Positions 39,301 through 53,700 of a DNA stretch of 64,000 nt are shown piece after piece. Each line of letters opens with the position of its first letter. Position 1 is the stretch's first letter. The notes under the pieces are model-generated. The model saw nothing but the letters and a program-made list of their open reading frames with translations. It made no database searches and had not been told where the DNA came from. The stretch spans positions 310,001 to 374,000 of the forward strand of contig JBAMDO010000018.1 of the NCBI GenBank assembly GCA_037074765.1, given 5' to 3'. The position numbers and the translations under genes were made by a program. Source of the stretch: Mansonella perstans (lineage: Eukaryota > Nematoda > Chromadorea > Rhabditida > Onchocercidae).

Positions 39301-41460
39301 TGAAAATACTGTTAGTCTTCTACTTGAGAAAAATTCTACTACTGTAGCAACTTGCATTGTATTTTTTTTGTATTAAAAAGCCAAAGAAACACTTTAGTAA
39401 TTTGTTTGTGGTAATATGCATATATATACGAAATATGATAACAAACTGCATTTTGAAATACAAAAATTCCTTGAATTCCGGATTAAATCCGAATTAAATA
39501 CTGATGAGATATGATAAGGTAAAATCTTGTGAATACTAATATGCTATCATCTAGGAAGCTTTCAAATAATTCGAAAGAAATAATTTTATTCTCGAAATTT
39601 CCAACATGTACTATTGCATGCATACTTTGACTTAATTAAATTCTAATAAATTACATAGCTTGACTTAGGTCTATATTTACCTTCAACTTTATATGCTAAA
39701 TGTCATTTGATAACTACCATTTTTTATTTTTTATAGTAGTAGCTGAGCAATAGGTTTCTATTTTAAGCCATTTTTAAATTTGTCTCATACTCAGGTCTTG
39801 CATTTATCGTTATTTACATATTTGAGGGTTGAATACTAATAAGATATGATAAGATAAATATCTCCTAAAAATTGTTAAGATATCATTCGTGTAGGATTCT
39901 AAATGATACCGCAACGTAATTTTTTTTTTTTTTTTTTTTGCAAAAATTGACAACTGAAAATTTACTGTTAAGATATAGCAAAGGATATGGTCATCGTGGA
40001 TGTTGTGTGACATTTGTGAATTTTTGTTAATTTATGTGATGAATTCTGAATGTAATTATGTAGCCAGTGGTTAGTTCACATCGATACTTTGAATAGATAT
40101 TTCATTTTATTTTAAAATAGTACTAATGTTTATAGCACCAGCTATTTCTTTTGCGTATGATCGTGCTAATTGAAAAAATAAAAATAAACTCTATCAGTGT
40201 GCGAAACTTCATAGAAATATTTTTGAGGACATCAATTTACAACAATTTTAAATATTTCATTATAATTAGGAAAAGAAACAATTGAATTAATTTTAATTTT
40301 TTTGAATTAATTGCAATTCTAAGTGTTAAGTAAAAGACAAAAAAATTGTTTTTTACTTTGAAAGAAAGAAAAATCATACTTTTTAATTTTTATTTTATTC
40401 ATGAATCTTTCAAAAGATAACTGATAAGAGATCAAAGGTCACAAATGCCTTTGCCAAATTAATAATTAACAAGTTTTCATTTCCAATATACATTCTTGCA
40501 ATTTCAATCTTCAAAAACAGAAATAGCAAGAACAATTTATTAAACTATCAGCCGTTAATTAATTACTTGTAGAACTGGTATTGATATTTTCAGTGGAATT
40601 TCAGTCCCCCAAAATACTAACTAAGAAATGGAATCCAAAAAAAACAAACCAAAAAAAAAAATCGTTCATTGTTTATTCATATTTATTTGTCATTAATGGG
40701 CAATAAAAAAAATGGGTAAGGAAAAATGTAAGCTAATGGATAAAAATATCCATAACGAACATATTATCATCCAAAATTGTTGGAAAAACTCCGAAGATAG
40801 GAATGAAGAATAAAGTTTGTACGACCATCACAGCTTATCATTATCGTCATCATTACCATTATCATCATCGTCATTGTCATTATTCTGCTAAACATTTGTT
40901 TATTGTTCATTGGGTAAGATTGAAAATGCAATTAGTCATTCCGACAGATTTTTTATATTTAAAAAAAAAGAAGCCAAAAGCACGAATTATTTTGGGGATA
41001 TATTTGGCTCAAATATTTGGCCACTCATCTCTTTCTTTCTTTTCCTTCTTTTACAATAATAATATTTTTGGAAAATTAAAATTTTTCATTACTTTCAATT
41101 AGCTTCTTAAATATTGCAGAAATTTTTGTCTTATGTGTTAAATCGGAAATATCTTGGCTAACAATTAACGTTGAATGTTCAGCCTTAAAACTTAGATCTT
41201 AGACAAAAGAAAATGTCTAGCAGCTTTTTTTTTGATAGATAAACAATTGCTATAAATATCTTTATCAAATTTACTTCAACGAATTAAGGAAATTGAAAAC
41301 GAAATTTACAAGTATCAATGCAGTAACATCAATTAGACTGAATTAATTTGTTGCTAATGGTTCAGTAAAAATTGATTGTCATTTGATCACACTTTGTGTG
41401 ATTTTTTCAATTTAGCCATTTTAGAAATCTTTATTCAAAGTAATATTTAAATTCAAATTG

Positions 41461-41697
41461 CAATTTGTGTTTTTTCTTTTTCTTCGTTTACTTTTAAGCA
41501 TTTCGAAGAGAATAGGCGCAATTGCCTATTTACTAAGTTTAATTAAATTTTATAGCACAAAAAAGAAAAATCAAAAAAAAAAAAATTTGTCTTTTTTCTT
41601 TTTCTATTTTTACTTTTAAGCATTTCGAAGAAAATAGGCGCAATTGGGCTATTTAGTAAGCTTAATTAAATTTTATAACGCAAAAAAGAAAACAGTT
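41461..41697. repeat. diverged tandem duplication, period about 130 bases
   Basis: Both halves contain a T-rich stretch, then CTTTTAAGCATTTCGAAGA, AATAGGCGCAATTG, CTATTTA(C/G)TAAG and TTAATTAAATTTTATA followed by a CAAAAAAGAAAA end. The copies differ by a few substitutions and small indels. Confidence 0.9.
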
Positions 41698-43316
41698 TTA
41701 TTTAGAGTGAAAAGATGCAAATGTTTGCTAAAGTGTTGCTTGTCTTCTGGATGATGATGGATTGTATTGCTGGAAGATGGCGACGTATCATAGGCGTTTT
41801 TTTCTTTCCTCTTAGTTTTAACGGCATTTTTTTTTTTAAACGAAGTGCTTTGTATTTAAAATGTTTGCAAAAAAATGATACATTAATATATGGATAATTT
41901 ATAACAGTATAAATATTTTTTAATAGTTGAAAAATTTTTAAATTTAGTTGAAGAAAAAAATTTTTATTTTTGCATATTTTAATATACAATGAAATTTGAG
42001 TGTAAAATGAAAACTATACGGTAAATTTTTCAAATATAATTTTATGATTTTTTTGTTTAATTTTAAACGATATAAATGTATGAGAAAAGAGAGCAAAAGA
42101 AAAAAAAAAAAGCAATGAAGATTGATTTTAACACTTGCAACTACAGCTATGACATTTGCACTTTTTAGTTATTTTCACACATATTAGTAGTAAGCAATAA
42201 ATTCCAGGCAGATTTTTAGATCGTTTTAAATGATAATTTTTAAAAAAAAGTTTTTTTTCAGGTGAGGAGGTGAAATGATTAATAGAGTGACAAATTTCGA
42301 AATGGCATTTTTGTTATCGTGATTTAAGAGAAATTATTTAAAATAAGCATAGTATGCTGATGACAGTTTGAACTTGTAACATAAAATATGGCGCAAAAAA
42401 TTTGATACTGAATAATTTTCAACAGTGCAAAGGGTTATTCTATAAATTTCGATAATTTTTAAAATAATGATAAAAATAGTTTATCATTTTCAAAAAAAAA
42501 AAAAAAACTTGCTGAGAGAATTAATTTATTAAGTTTAAAGGAAAGAATATGAAAGTGTTAAGCAAATATTAATGCAAAACTAATTTCAACCATAAAGAAT
42601 TTTTTGCTTAAATTCTGAAAAATGTTAAAAATATCTGATAAAATTCAAGAAGCAAATCTTCCAAATAAACAAATGAATTGCTTAGCTGATAGTGAATAAT
42701 TTTAAAAATCATTATACTTTGCTTATTTTCTTATTACTTTTCTCTACTTAAATTAATTGCAAATGAGAAATTGAATTTTTTTGAAATATGATTACTATTT
42801 AGAGTATTCAATTATATATATATTGAAATTCATCATAAGTTAGCAGTTTCTTTTTTTTTTGTAATTTAACTCAAACTTGCTACTTATTTTGTTCAGATGA
42901 AATGAAATTATACGGTGCTGTAAGAAATGCAATTTTAAATTCCTTTTGTTTTTTTTTAAAGGGAACTTTCTTCATTTCATTTCTCTCAAAAACGAAATAA
43001 GATGAATCATTTTTTAGTGCTTAGCAAAAATTTAATTATTTATGAAATTATTAATTTTAATAAAACAACACGCTGCTTTAACAGTATGTCCGCTCCTAAA
43101 CAAACATTCTAAACATTAACGATTATTTCAATTTATTTTCAAATGTACTCTTTTGTTGTTCTTTGGTATGTCTCAAAAGAGACATATGACTACTTCAGGT
43201 GTTCACGGATAAATTGTCATTTATGAAAGCTTTTTCCATTGCCAAAAAAAAAAAGCTTCCATAAATGAATGCATTTGGAATTATTGCTCATCTTTGGCAC
43301 TGATAGTAAAAAAGAG

Positions 43317-43525
43317 ATTTGTTAACATTTTAATAATAATTAAAGATTTGATAATATTTTGCTTGTGATAAGAGATTTGATAATATTTTGATAAGAGTAT
43401 TTAACAACGTTTTAATAATGATGAGAGATTTGATAATCATTTATACGATGATAAGATATTTGATAATGTTTTTAATAATGAAAAGAGATTTGTTAATACT
43501 TAAGTAGTGATAAGAAATTCGTGAT
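43317..43525. repeat. degenerate minisatellite
   Basis: Five to seven imperfect copies of a unit like AATGATAAGAGATTTGATAA with TTTTAATAATG spacers. Confidence 0.75.
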
Positions 43526-46500
43526 AAAAAAAAGAAAGAAGAAATTCCTTTTCCAGTAGTCAGTATTCTTCAATTACAAAATTGTGATAAAATAATTTCG
43601 GTTAGTTCTGCTCATTTCACAAGAGAATGAATGAAGTATACTGAAAAAGATAAGCTCACGGTGAGGACAAGAGACAAATATATTTGAGAATATATTCAAA
43701 TATATTCTTTGCTCCTATATTTGAGGCAAAGAATGCCATAGTAAATGCTGATAAATAAGTTCAATTAGATAGTGCAAATGAAATTTTAATCATATTTACT
43801 TCAAATTTTACATTTATTCAATCTTAAATTTTCAGTTGTAGTTTGTGTTTATTGAACTTCGCTCGTTCTTTTTTTTTGCTCCAACGTTTCACATCTCATT
43901 ATTTCTTATTAAGTGAAGAAATGAAAAAATAGCTGAATTAAAATTTGAAATGCCTAAATTTTTATGCTCAGAACAATTGTTTTCTTTTTGCAATAGAATT
44001 AAGTTAATTGATTTGTTCAATTAACTGCAAAGACTCAGTGCAAATACAGAGCTATTAATCAATTGAAAATGATAAAATGTTTAATTGGAAATGATAATTC
44101 TGTTATTTAAATTACAAAACGAATTGCTATGACGTCTTTCATTTAGTGTTTTATTTAATAAATTAATTACTTAAATTAATTGTAAATCATAATTTTTTTT
44201 TTGTTTTCCTTTGTTGAAATACCATCGTTTCTCTAAAAATTATTTAATTTAAAGCAATAGTTTTACTTCCATTCCATTTATCATAAAAATTTTTAAATAG
44301 TCTGAGAGAGTTTATTACTTAACTGAAATGTAAAATTCATAATAACATTTTGATTAACTTAATTAATTTTTTTCTTTCGATGCATACATTATAGGTTAAA
44401 TTTAGTTTTTCATTTTAAAATAATTCAAACATTTCAGTTATAAAAATTTTTTTGACGTTTTTGGAAAAAAATTGTTGTGCAAATAAAATACATCAAAGTT
44501 CATCTCATTTCTCCGAATCAGATCAAAAATAAAAAAAGTTAAATTAGGTTATCGATTGATGTTGTTTGAAATATCGAGAAAATATTCCGTAATACTACAA
44601 GAAAATTTTGTTCAATTGTATTTAAATCAAAATCCCTTCCTATATAAGATATCGAAAATCAATTTTTTCTTAATTTAAAATTCAATGAAAAAATTAATTA
44701 ATAAGTATTTCGAAACAAATTCTGAACAGTTTGGCTAGCAACACAACATATTATCTATAATAGAAACGTCGACGAATCACAGATCGTTGCTTTAATTGTA
44801 ATTGCTTGTTGCTGTGTGGCAGACAATTTTAAAAATTTCGCAAAATTGTTCTAAGTAATTTCAATTTGCAAATTTTTATATCAATCTATTCTATCACGAA
44901 GCAATTTTTCACTGTTAAATTATATCGGAAATTGAATTATAAATGATTAAAAATTAGTCAAGAAAAAAATCCGCAAACCTTATCATTTCAATGATAAAAT
45001 TTTTGGCAAAATTTTTGCCGGAATTCAATATGTATTTCAGATCATGCTGATTTTGCACAAAAACTGAGAAATTAAGTGAGACTTGTAACGGTGAAGAAAA
45101 AAGTACAAATTTTTTTCCAAATTTATGAGCAGATACGGTCTTACGGTTTTGTGGTCAATATTTCATTTAATTCCAGTAAGTTATCAATCACAATCTAAGC
45201 TAACTATTCTACATTAACTTGCGTAATATATTACTTTGATAAATTAAGGATGAAATGAAGAAGTATTGTGAATTTAGTTATCCGGTTCACTTGCTTGTTT
45301 GCAATATTCCGGATGAATTCAATTTGAAATTATTTCGACTAATAAAATAAAATTTTATTATGTTATATAGGTTGCTCTCAAATATTTCACTCAAAATCAT
45401 TCTTGCTTTCCTAATTGAATGAATATTGATTTTCAGTTGTTTCGGATTTTATTTCAATTCAACTAGCTGAGCTAATTTGATTTCCACGACTAAAGAATAT
45501 ACCAGTTTTCATAAAATTTGAAACTTTTATATCGCTTCTTCTCTCTCTCTCTCTAAATCTTTCTCTCTCTCTTTTTCTCCTCCAGATCATTAAACTATTC
45601 GAGAAAAAAACATTTGTGAATACCGAAATCCGATTTCAAGTATTCTAATAGCAATATATCCATCTGTCAATAATGTTGACTGGTTAGCTCAATGCAGTTA
45701 CGAGTTTATCAATTTCTAATTCTGCTTTCCTCTATTGATTCTTTCTCGGTTATCAGTTAATAAGGAGCATGCTTGTTCGCCTTAAGCCAAAGATGCAAAT
45801 CATCGGATGAAAACAGCATGTTTATGTTAATTCATCGTATTTTTGTAGTTTTAATTATTACAATGAAGTAAAATATTCCTGAATGTTTAAAAATAAGATT
45901 CTGACTAGAAGTATATCTGAAATCAAAATTTTACTAGGAATCTGAAGATTTTAGTAGGAATCTGAATACAATCAGTAAAATTTTAATTCACCAGTTAGAC
46001 AAACAAGTTGTAATGCTAATTTCTAACTCCGTTTCGATTAAAATTAAGTATACAAGTTATTTGTTCCTAACTTGACAGAATTTCTATAGCTAACTTTTAT
46101 AAGGCTCTTTTTCAAGTACTGCATTATTTAAAAAGAAAAAAAAATTACAAACTTGACAAATGAAATTCAAGTATGATTGTTGTTCTTTTCTTTACATGAA
46201 GTTTCTTATATGCAGAGATCAATTTCTTTTGTTATTTAACATTTTCATGTAAAAAAATTACGACTTTTATTTGTTTAAAAATTTCAAAAAAGTTTAAAAA
46301 TGTGTAAATCACTTTCCGGTTTTTTTTTTTTTTTTTTTTTTTAATTTTAGTTGACGTTTCTTTAAAGTTTTATTGATATTAAATCGACAGGAGTAGAGGG
46401 CTCTGCCTTTGAAACAAAATTAGTTACAGTGAATCAGCCTGAAATATTTGTTAAGCTAATAAAACTTAAAAAAAAATTCAAATTTAAATCGGTTTTCTTT

Positions 46501-48001
46501 CAAAGATAGAAACAGTAATGTATGTATGCAAAATACATGCAAGCGAAACATTAATTTAATTTTAGGAAGTTTTCTTTCTTTGGATTACTGAAATTACGTG
46601 GTTAATTTTAATGTGAAATTTTTGATCTCTTTGCTAATCGATCGAGTTTGTCATTTACTTACTTGCCTATGCCGAATTACAAAAAATTCAACTCATCATG
46701 AAAGTTTTTTTTATTGTGTCATAAACATTTATTAAGAAAACGGTAACTTCAGTATAATTCACGTCAACGTGTAATTTAAACGTATTGTAAAGTTATTCAT
46801 TTAATTTGTAGAATTTTTTAAATTGAAATTATTCAAGTTACCGTTTGTGAAAATTTAACTGAAAATAACTGAATTAAATAATTTTGCTTAAGCATACTTT
46901 TATGTAGTTATCTCAAATGAATAAATCTTTTATTTTATTTACGTGCAAAAATTAAAATGAAAAAATAAAAGGAAAAAAAAAATTAATTTACATTTTGTAT
47001 TTTTTTTAAAATTTTTTAGAAAAAAAACAAACATCTTTAGCATCACCTGTACAAAAAATTAAAATTAAAAAAAATCAAAATTGCTTTTTTTTAATTTCGA
47101 AATTTTCAACTCTTTTTTTTGCTAGAACTAAAATAATATTTAAGAAAAAAAATGCTAAAACAAAAATGAATGAAATTTTTTGTTTTTTAAATATTTTTGA
47201 AAAACAACAATATAGAAGGTAGAGGAAAGAATGTTTTGAAAAAGTTTTGTTTGATGAAAAAGAGGGATGAAAGGAAAAACAATAAATTTATATTTTGGCC
47301 TACATTTTCAAATAATTGATGTTTTTTTTGAATGGGCGGATAGCAGCTATTTGTTATTAATGCTAATTTGTAGTAGAAGAAGAAGAGGAAGAAGAAGAAG
47401 ATGTAGACTGGAAGGAAGAGGAAAAATTGTTAGAGAACAAAAAAAAACTAACAAATTAGTTATAAATATTATTTCACACCTGTATTTGTTTAAAATGATA
47501 CGGAATGAAACATCATCATCATTGTGCACATGTCTTCAGCAATGATGACCACTTTTGGTCATTTTTCTTTTTTTTGTTTTTTCTTCTTTAATTTAATTTA
47601 AATCTCTTATTTTTTACAGAAGTATAAAGCATGAATAAGTTTTTTTGTCCTTTTATTTTTTGCTTGATAAATTAAAAGTTGATTAAGTCATTTAGCTAAA
47701 TGAACTAATTAATTGAAATAATAAAAAGTGTAGCCGATTTTAGTGAACTAACTGAAATATGAAATTGTTACATTGATGAATAGATTGTTCCAATCATATT
47801 TTGTGCATTCCTGAAAATTTCTATCAAGTTCTTTGATTCAGGTATGCATTTTTTTCTGTTTCATGTATCAGACCTAGATAAAACTAATCGATCAGAACGT
47901 CGCATATTACTTTTACAAGTTTTGTTCGAAAAATTTATCAAAATAAGTCTAATCAATAAGTCGTATTTTTCCTTTGAATATATTCCGGTTTCTTTTTGCA
48001 T

Positions 48002-48062
48002 TTGAGTAATTTACACGTTTGGTTAAGTAATTTACACGTTGGCTGAGTAATTTAACGTATTA
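48002..48062. repeat. short tandem repeat, about 3 units
   Basis: GAGTAATTTACACGTTTGG-type units repeated with small changes (unit about 22-24 bases). Confidence 0.7.
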
Positions 48063-48271
48063 GAAAAAAAATAACGTGAAAATTTGAAGGAAGAAAAAAT
48101 AACGCAGATATTAAGTGCAACATTTTCATCAAACGTGACAGATAATTTGTCTAGCTAGGTGTGATAATGTGACAAATTTGTTGTCCCACTGTCCTCTTTT
48201 TTAAACTTTTTTTTTGACTGATCTTTTTAAAATGTAGCTTATACATGTAATATATATGCCTTCTTCGTCTC

Positions 48272-48300
48272 CCCCTCCCTCTCTCTCTCTCTCTCTCTTT
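48272..48300. repeat. CT microsatellite
   Basis: A pure or nearly pure CT run; a similar interrupted run is at 45540-45583. Confidence 0.85.
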
Positions 48301-50748
48301 ACTCTTTCTAAGTGATAATTCATGTAAGAGATAGCCTAATACTTTACAAATTATTTAGCTTATTTCAAAAAAAAAAAAAAAAAAAAAAAATAGTTGTCAC
48401 ATCCGTTTTCATTTATATTCATTTCTTTAAATCTTCAATTTTCTTTACTTTTAAAATCTTTTCTTTCTATTCTTTTCACTCGTTTTACTTACCTTTCTTT
48501 CGTTCATTTCCAACTTTTTTCAACATATATTAAAACATAAATAAAATGAAAATGTGACAAAAATTTCAATTTTAAAAAGAAATTTAATTTTGTTTTTTTA
48601 TATTTCGAAAAAATATATATACAGTAATTAGTTTTTTTTTGCATTACTATTTTCTTCCGATTCAGTCATTTCTCATTTTTTTTTAACACAAAAATTAACA
48701 CTTTCAAGAAATTAAATGGATTAATAGTTTAGATACTTTTTTTTTTGTCACACATGTCAATATTTTTGGAAAGTAAAGCACAGCTATTGTTAGCACAGAT
48801 CTTTTTTTTCTTTCATAGTAATAAATTAGCATTGCATTTAAATGTATGCTTTAATTTTTAAAAGAATTTAAAAAACTCTAAACTCTAAAGCGCTAAAATT
48901 ATTAATTCAATTTTTTTTCTTGAATGTCACCGATTCAATCTGAACAAAGTCAATTATGACTTTCATCGATTTGCTTGTTTACAAAAATGAGTCCAGTTAT
49001 TCTACAAATTAAATTTTCAATGTAATATCAATGCTGATAATTTATAATGACATTTTCTAGTAATGTTTTAATGCATTCGGTAATAGTTTAGGAATTTTCT
49101 GATATTTCTATCAAGATTTATTGATTTTTCACTTTTGCACATTTTTTCTCAAATTTTCAAATTATTGAAATCCTCACCATTTTAAATTTTTAAAAAATTT
49201 CAGAAAAAATCATATTTGATTGGTCGTTTTTTCGAATATTCCAGAAATTTCTTAAAATTCGAAATAAAATTTTCACGCAATTGAAGAGAGGTGGAAAATG
49301 AAAAAGGAACGAACAATAATTAAGTAAACTCGAAATGGAAATTACTGGAAACTTTTGTGCAAGTTTCATTTGAACAAAAAACATTACATTTTTGGCTTGT
49401 GGAAAAAATTTTTGAGAAAACGAAGTTAATAAACGAGATTGAAAAATTTTGAAATTTTGATCATTGATTGAATTCACAACAGCTATGATCAATCAATATT
49501 GAAATTCATATGCAATAATTATTGATTGAATTGCTAAATCTAACAACTTCCATTGTTTCTGGCTAGTTTATGGATGAGTATGGTAAAGTGAATAAATTAG
49601 ATAGGTATATGAAAGGAATGAAAAGTGATTTGGTTCATGTTTATAGCCTAGTTATTGTGACTTTTTTTTTGTATCAGGATATTTGCCTTTGTCCAAAAGA
49701 TCTTTTTATAATATGCATTTATTGCAATTTCCATTTTTTAATTTTATTTTAAAAACTTTTAAACAATCTATGCTTATTGCTTGTAAGATAGCTTTAGCTA
49801 AAACTTAACTCTAAAATAAAACAGATTCGTTTGGAAAGGTAAATTAATGAGAGAAAAGCCAGTAAGTAGAAGTTTTACTTTGACAAATACTTACTTTATT
49901 ACATTGTTAGGATATAAATAATTAAGTTAGTAAAAATATTTCATTTCATAATTTTATGGCTATTTTACATAATGCTTCCTTAGTGATCAATTTTAGTCAA
50001 AGAAGTAGATATGTAATAGGCAAACAGAATTACTTAATGCTCAGTTACTTTCAGAATTATTTTTCAGTTATTATTGGTCATTTTCAGAGGGAGGTAATGA
50101 AAGAAAAAAGTTTGCTTTGCTAATTTTCGATTGTAAAGTACTTTTTACTAATTACTCCACTTCTAATTCTAATTTACATAACATTGATTGTTAATTAATA
50201 CTAGCTTTTTTTGTTTGGCTGCTTGTTTAATAACCAAGCGTAGTTTGTTTTAAAAGATTTTAATTTTGGCCTAGCAAAGGAAAAAAATAATCAATAAAAT
50301 TGCTAGTTATGGAACTATATGATTAATTCATCATCTTTTTGTATGATTTAATTCATTAAGTTAATACTGGTAATGTTGAGCGAAAATTTTTCAAAGTAAA
50401 AAATTTTTAAATTTACAATTTTAATAGGAATTTAATTGCGCAAATGACGTATTCAACAAAAGTAATTGGTGAAATTAACCAAACAATTACTTAATAGAAA
50501 AATGTCAACTTTAACAAATTTCAGTATTTATTAACGAAAATATGCATAGATAACAGAAGTATTTTTTACTTTCAAATTTAATTGTTTAATTTAAAGTGAC
50601 CATAAGGAAATTTATTATTAGTTAAAACATCATAGCAGTTTATTTTCAATTGTTTCAAATGAAGACTTGAGGTTAAAAAAGGACAGAACTGTATTTTTGT
50701 CTTCAATTTTGGGTTGACGCCAATTTAAGTAACGCATGTGCTTTCCAG

Positions 50749-53700
50749 GAGTGTTCAAAATCAAATATTTCACATCTTGTTGGCTCATCCTCTATGGATC
50801 CGAAGTATATTCCTGGTGTAAAAAGTGACGGAATTCCGTTGCAACCACAACCATCAACTAGTATTGGCACTTCAGCTATTTCAACGGCTACATATCGAGA
50901 TTTCTTTGTACCATCCGCTGGTACGACCGCATATCAGCATCCAATGCATAGTTTCTTTTCGGGGTTTGCTATTAATTTAGATTATTTTGTTACGGTAAAA
51001 GTCAGCCCGGTAATTATTTGTAAAACCATAAAAGCCAACCTTACACTATTCTTTTAGTTTATTGGACTAGAATTCTTACAAGCAGTTATAACCGCAATAG
51101 ATGATAGAATTTTGGAATTTGGGATTTCGGATAGATGATAAATTTCGGAATAGATGATAAAATAGATGATAGATGATAAAATTTCTGCTATCAAATTTAA
51201 TAATAATAATAATGAAAATAATAATGCAGTGAGGAGCAAAAAGCGTGTAGATTTTGGAATCATAATTTTTGAATTATAATAATTGTTTGAACATATGCAT
51301 TAATTAAAATTGTAAATCTAGTAATTATTTTAACATTTTTATCAGTGGAAAATTAGTTTGTGCATTTTTTTGGTATGGAAATTCGTTTTTCGGGATTCGA
51401 TGGACTCTTGAAAGCATTTTAAGCTTTCTTGACAAATTGTGCAGTTATTTTTTCTGTAAAAAAGTTTGTTAAGATGATTGAAATCGACGACAAAGCAAAA
51501 TTTCTTACTTTTTTGTTTAACATAATTTGAATATTGTCGTAACTAACAATTAGGACATTTATTAACAAATGTTCCCGGAAGAAAATCCATTTTTCGGTAT
51601 GCATTATTTTACAATGCATAACTCCAAGATGCGATAATTTTGTTGGGATTTAGGGAATTCAGTGATAGGAGATCATTATTGATTTTTTTTTTGATGCAAG
51701 TTTTACTTTGAAGCTTCTTCCATTTGATCATCGATGTGATACGGTATCGAAGGTGTATTTGACAATCCAATCAAGAAATAGTTTGTGTTTTGTAGTGGAT
51801 GTTTTCAAAAGGACAGATTTTTTTCCATCGGTCAAATCATCGATCATTTAGTGAAATGGAATGCATTGAGTTTCTTTACTTCTCGCATTTATGCCAATTG
51901 CTAAAAGATTACAAATTGACAATCGTTCAGTTTTTCGTGATAAATCCTTTACTCCTACATTGTTATCTCATTTCCAAAACTTCATTTGTGACTGCATTCA
52001 ATCATTGGACTTGGTAAGTTCAACATTATCAATTATCACTACTGCTATTGTAGATTTCCATCGGAAAAAAAAATTCATGTAAATCTGTTTAATTAAAAAT
52101 TAATGCAAAAACATATAAAAGCAGTGAAACATATAAATATGCACTAAGTTTTTTTTTTGCAATTTTTGCATAAATTCAATAGCATCAGTATAATTGAAAT
52201 AAACTGCAGTATCATTGTAACACACTCATAGACTCATTTTATAAACATCAGTAGACTTAATGCGCTTATAAGGCATGCAAAAATATTCATTTCAATAAAA
52301 GGTCTCTAACATTAAATTTAATTTCATTGAAAACGAGAATAATATACAATTTAAGTTTGTTAGCTTCGATTACATCTTCATTCATTCTTGATATCATCAA
52401 AATCTCTCTAACTTTCTTCATCTTTCTCTCTCTCTTTATTCTTATATTGAGAGAAAAAAGTTGTTTCCTTCAAGATAAGTCCTTAATTTGCACTGGAATT
52501 CAAAAAGTGCTTCACTGCAACCTTCTCATCATCATTCTTCGATCATTTCCATAAATTTCAAAACTTATCAAGATTTTTGATATCAATTTAATATATCTGT
52601 TAAATAGTATTTGTTTAAAAAGTTTTCCTTAAGGAGTTCTTTAAAAAAATTCATTAAATTTCAATTAGGAAAATGACTTAAACTGAAAAAAGCTGCTGAT
52701 TTACAATGATTGATAAATCTTGATAAGGAAAACTTTTTAAACAATTTTTTTTTTTCATAAATCACAAAACAATTCAAATCACAAAGCATTCAAATAATTG
52801 AATCAAATTTAAATTTGAAATACGCAAATATGATCGGAAAGTTAAATGTATTTTAATTTAAAATTAACATTTATCCGTTAAAAAGAGTTCGATTTGGTGC
52901 AAGTTTGAAATGAATTAAGTTAGTAAATTTACGAAGTTAATTTAGGAATTTGTTTAAATGAATTGTTAATTTTGCAGAAGGATTTTGAAATAATTTTTAC
53001 AGTTGCAATCAACCAAAAATAACAGAGTAATTTTTTTTTTCAGAACTTAATAACAGAGTAATTTTTTTTTCACAGTCACTCTACTTAACGTCAGAGATTA
53101 TTCACCAGACGAAAGATTCTTTGATAGGCAATTTTTATACTAAATTATTCATATTTATTCTCAAATTAGTATTTACCACATCTTAACAACTTATTATACA
53201 ATCAACAAATCCACTTGATGAATCAAATCTTGAGGGTGAAGAAGAGAAAACATCAAGGTCATCGGATAGTGGAATAGATAATCGAAACTTGAATAGATCA
53301 ATTTTCGAAGAAGGGACGATTTTTTGAGATTCGAGTGAATTGCAAGAAATTGCTGATCACTCAGATGTATCCTTTTTTGCTCTTTTCTAAAATTTAAATA
53401 AACAAACAGGAATTGATCCTTTTCATGACCATACCAATAATGATTTGAATTAGGATACGATTGAAATTATTGTAAATGCACAAATGCGAAAAACTGAAAT
53501 ATAAATCTGAATGCTTTCTGATCAAATCAAGCCAAGATGAATTCATTAGAAGGTATGCTAGGCTAAATGATTGAATGGTCCTAGGGGTATTATCATAATT
53601 CTTTTTTTTTTTTTTTGTTTCTGTTGTGCTTGGTGGATTTAGAAAAAAGAAATATTAAGAGAAAAAATTAGCATCAATTTGGCATATGAAGCGAAATGTT

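Larger units (their letters stand above)
36391..50748. other. long AT-rich stretch upstream of the supported receptor exons
   Basis: I could not support a gene. Contents noted: a GC-richer patch at 37540-37690 with an unrecognised - strand open frame; CAT/ATC triplets at about 40830-40885; a diverged duplication at 41461-41697; a short frame with a signal-peptide-like start at 41715; a hairpin at 43219-43266; a minisatellite at 43317-43525; CT tracts at 45540-45583 and 48272-48300; a GAA-rich tract at about 47370-47405. Confidence 0.4.

Noticed and set aside
42880..42900. CTCAAACTTG, resembling the complement of part of the nematode SL1 leader
   Set aside because: Only ten bases match and there is no SL RNA context (no donor, no Sm site).
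43317..43525. CRISPR-like series of repeats
   Set aside because: Units are degenerate and contiguous without unique spacers, in a eukaryotic genome; a minisatellite explains it.
47267..47545. Arg-rich 92-codon frame
   Set aside because: Caused by a GAA/GAG purine tract; no acceptor/donor pattern or similarity supports coding.
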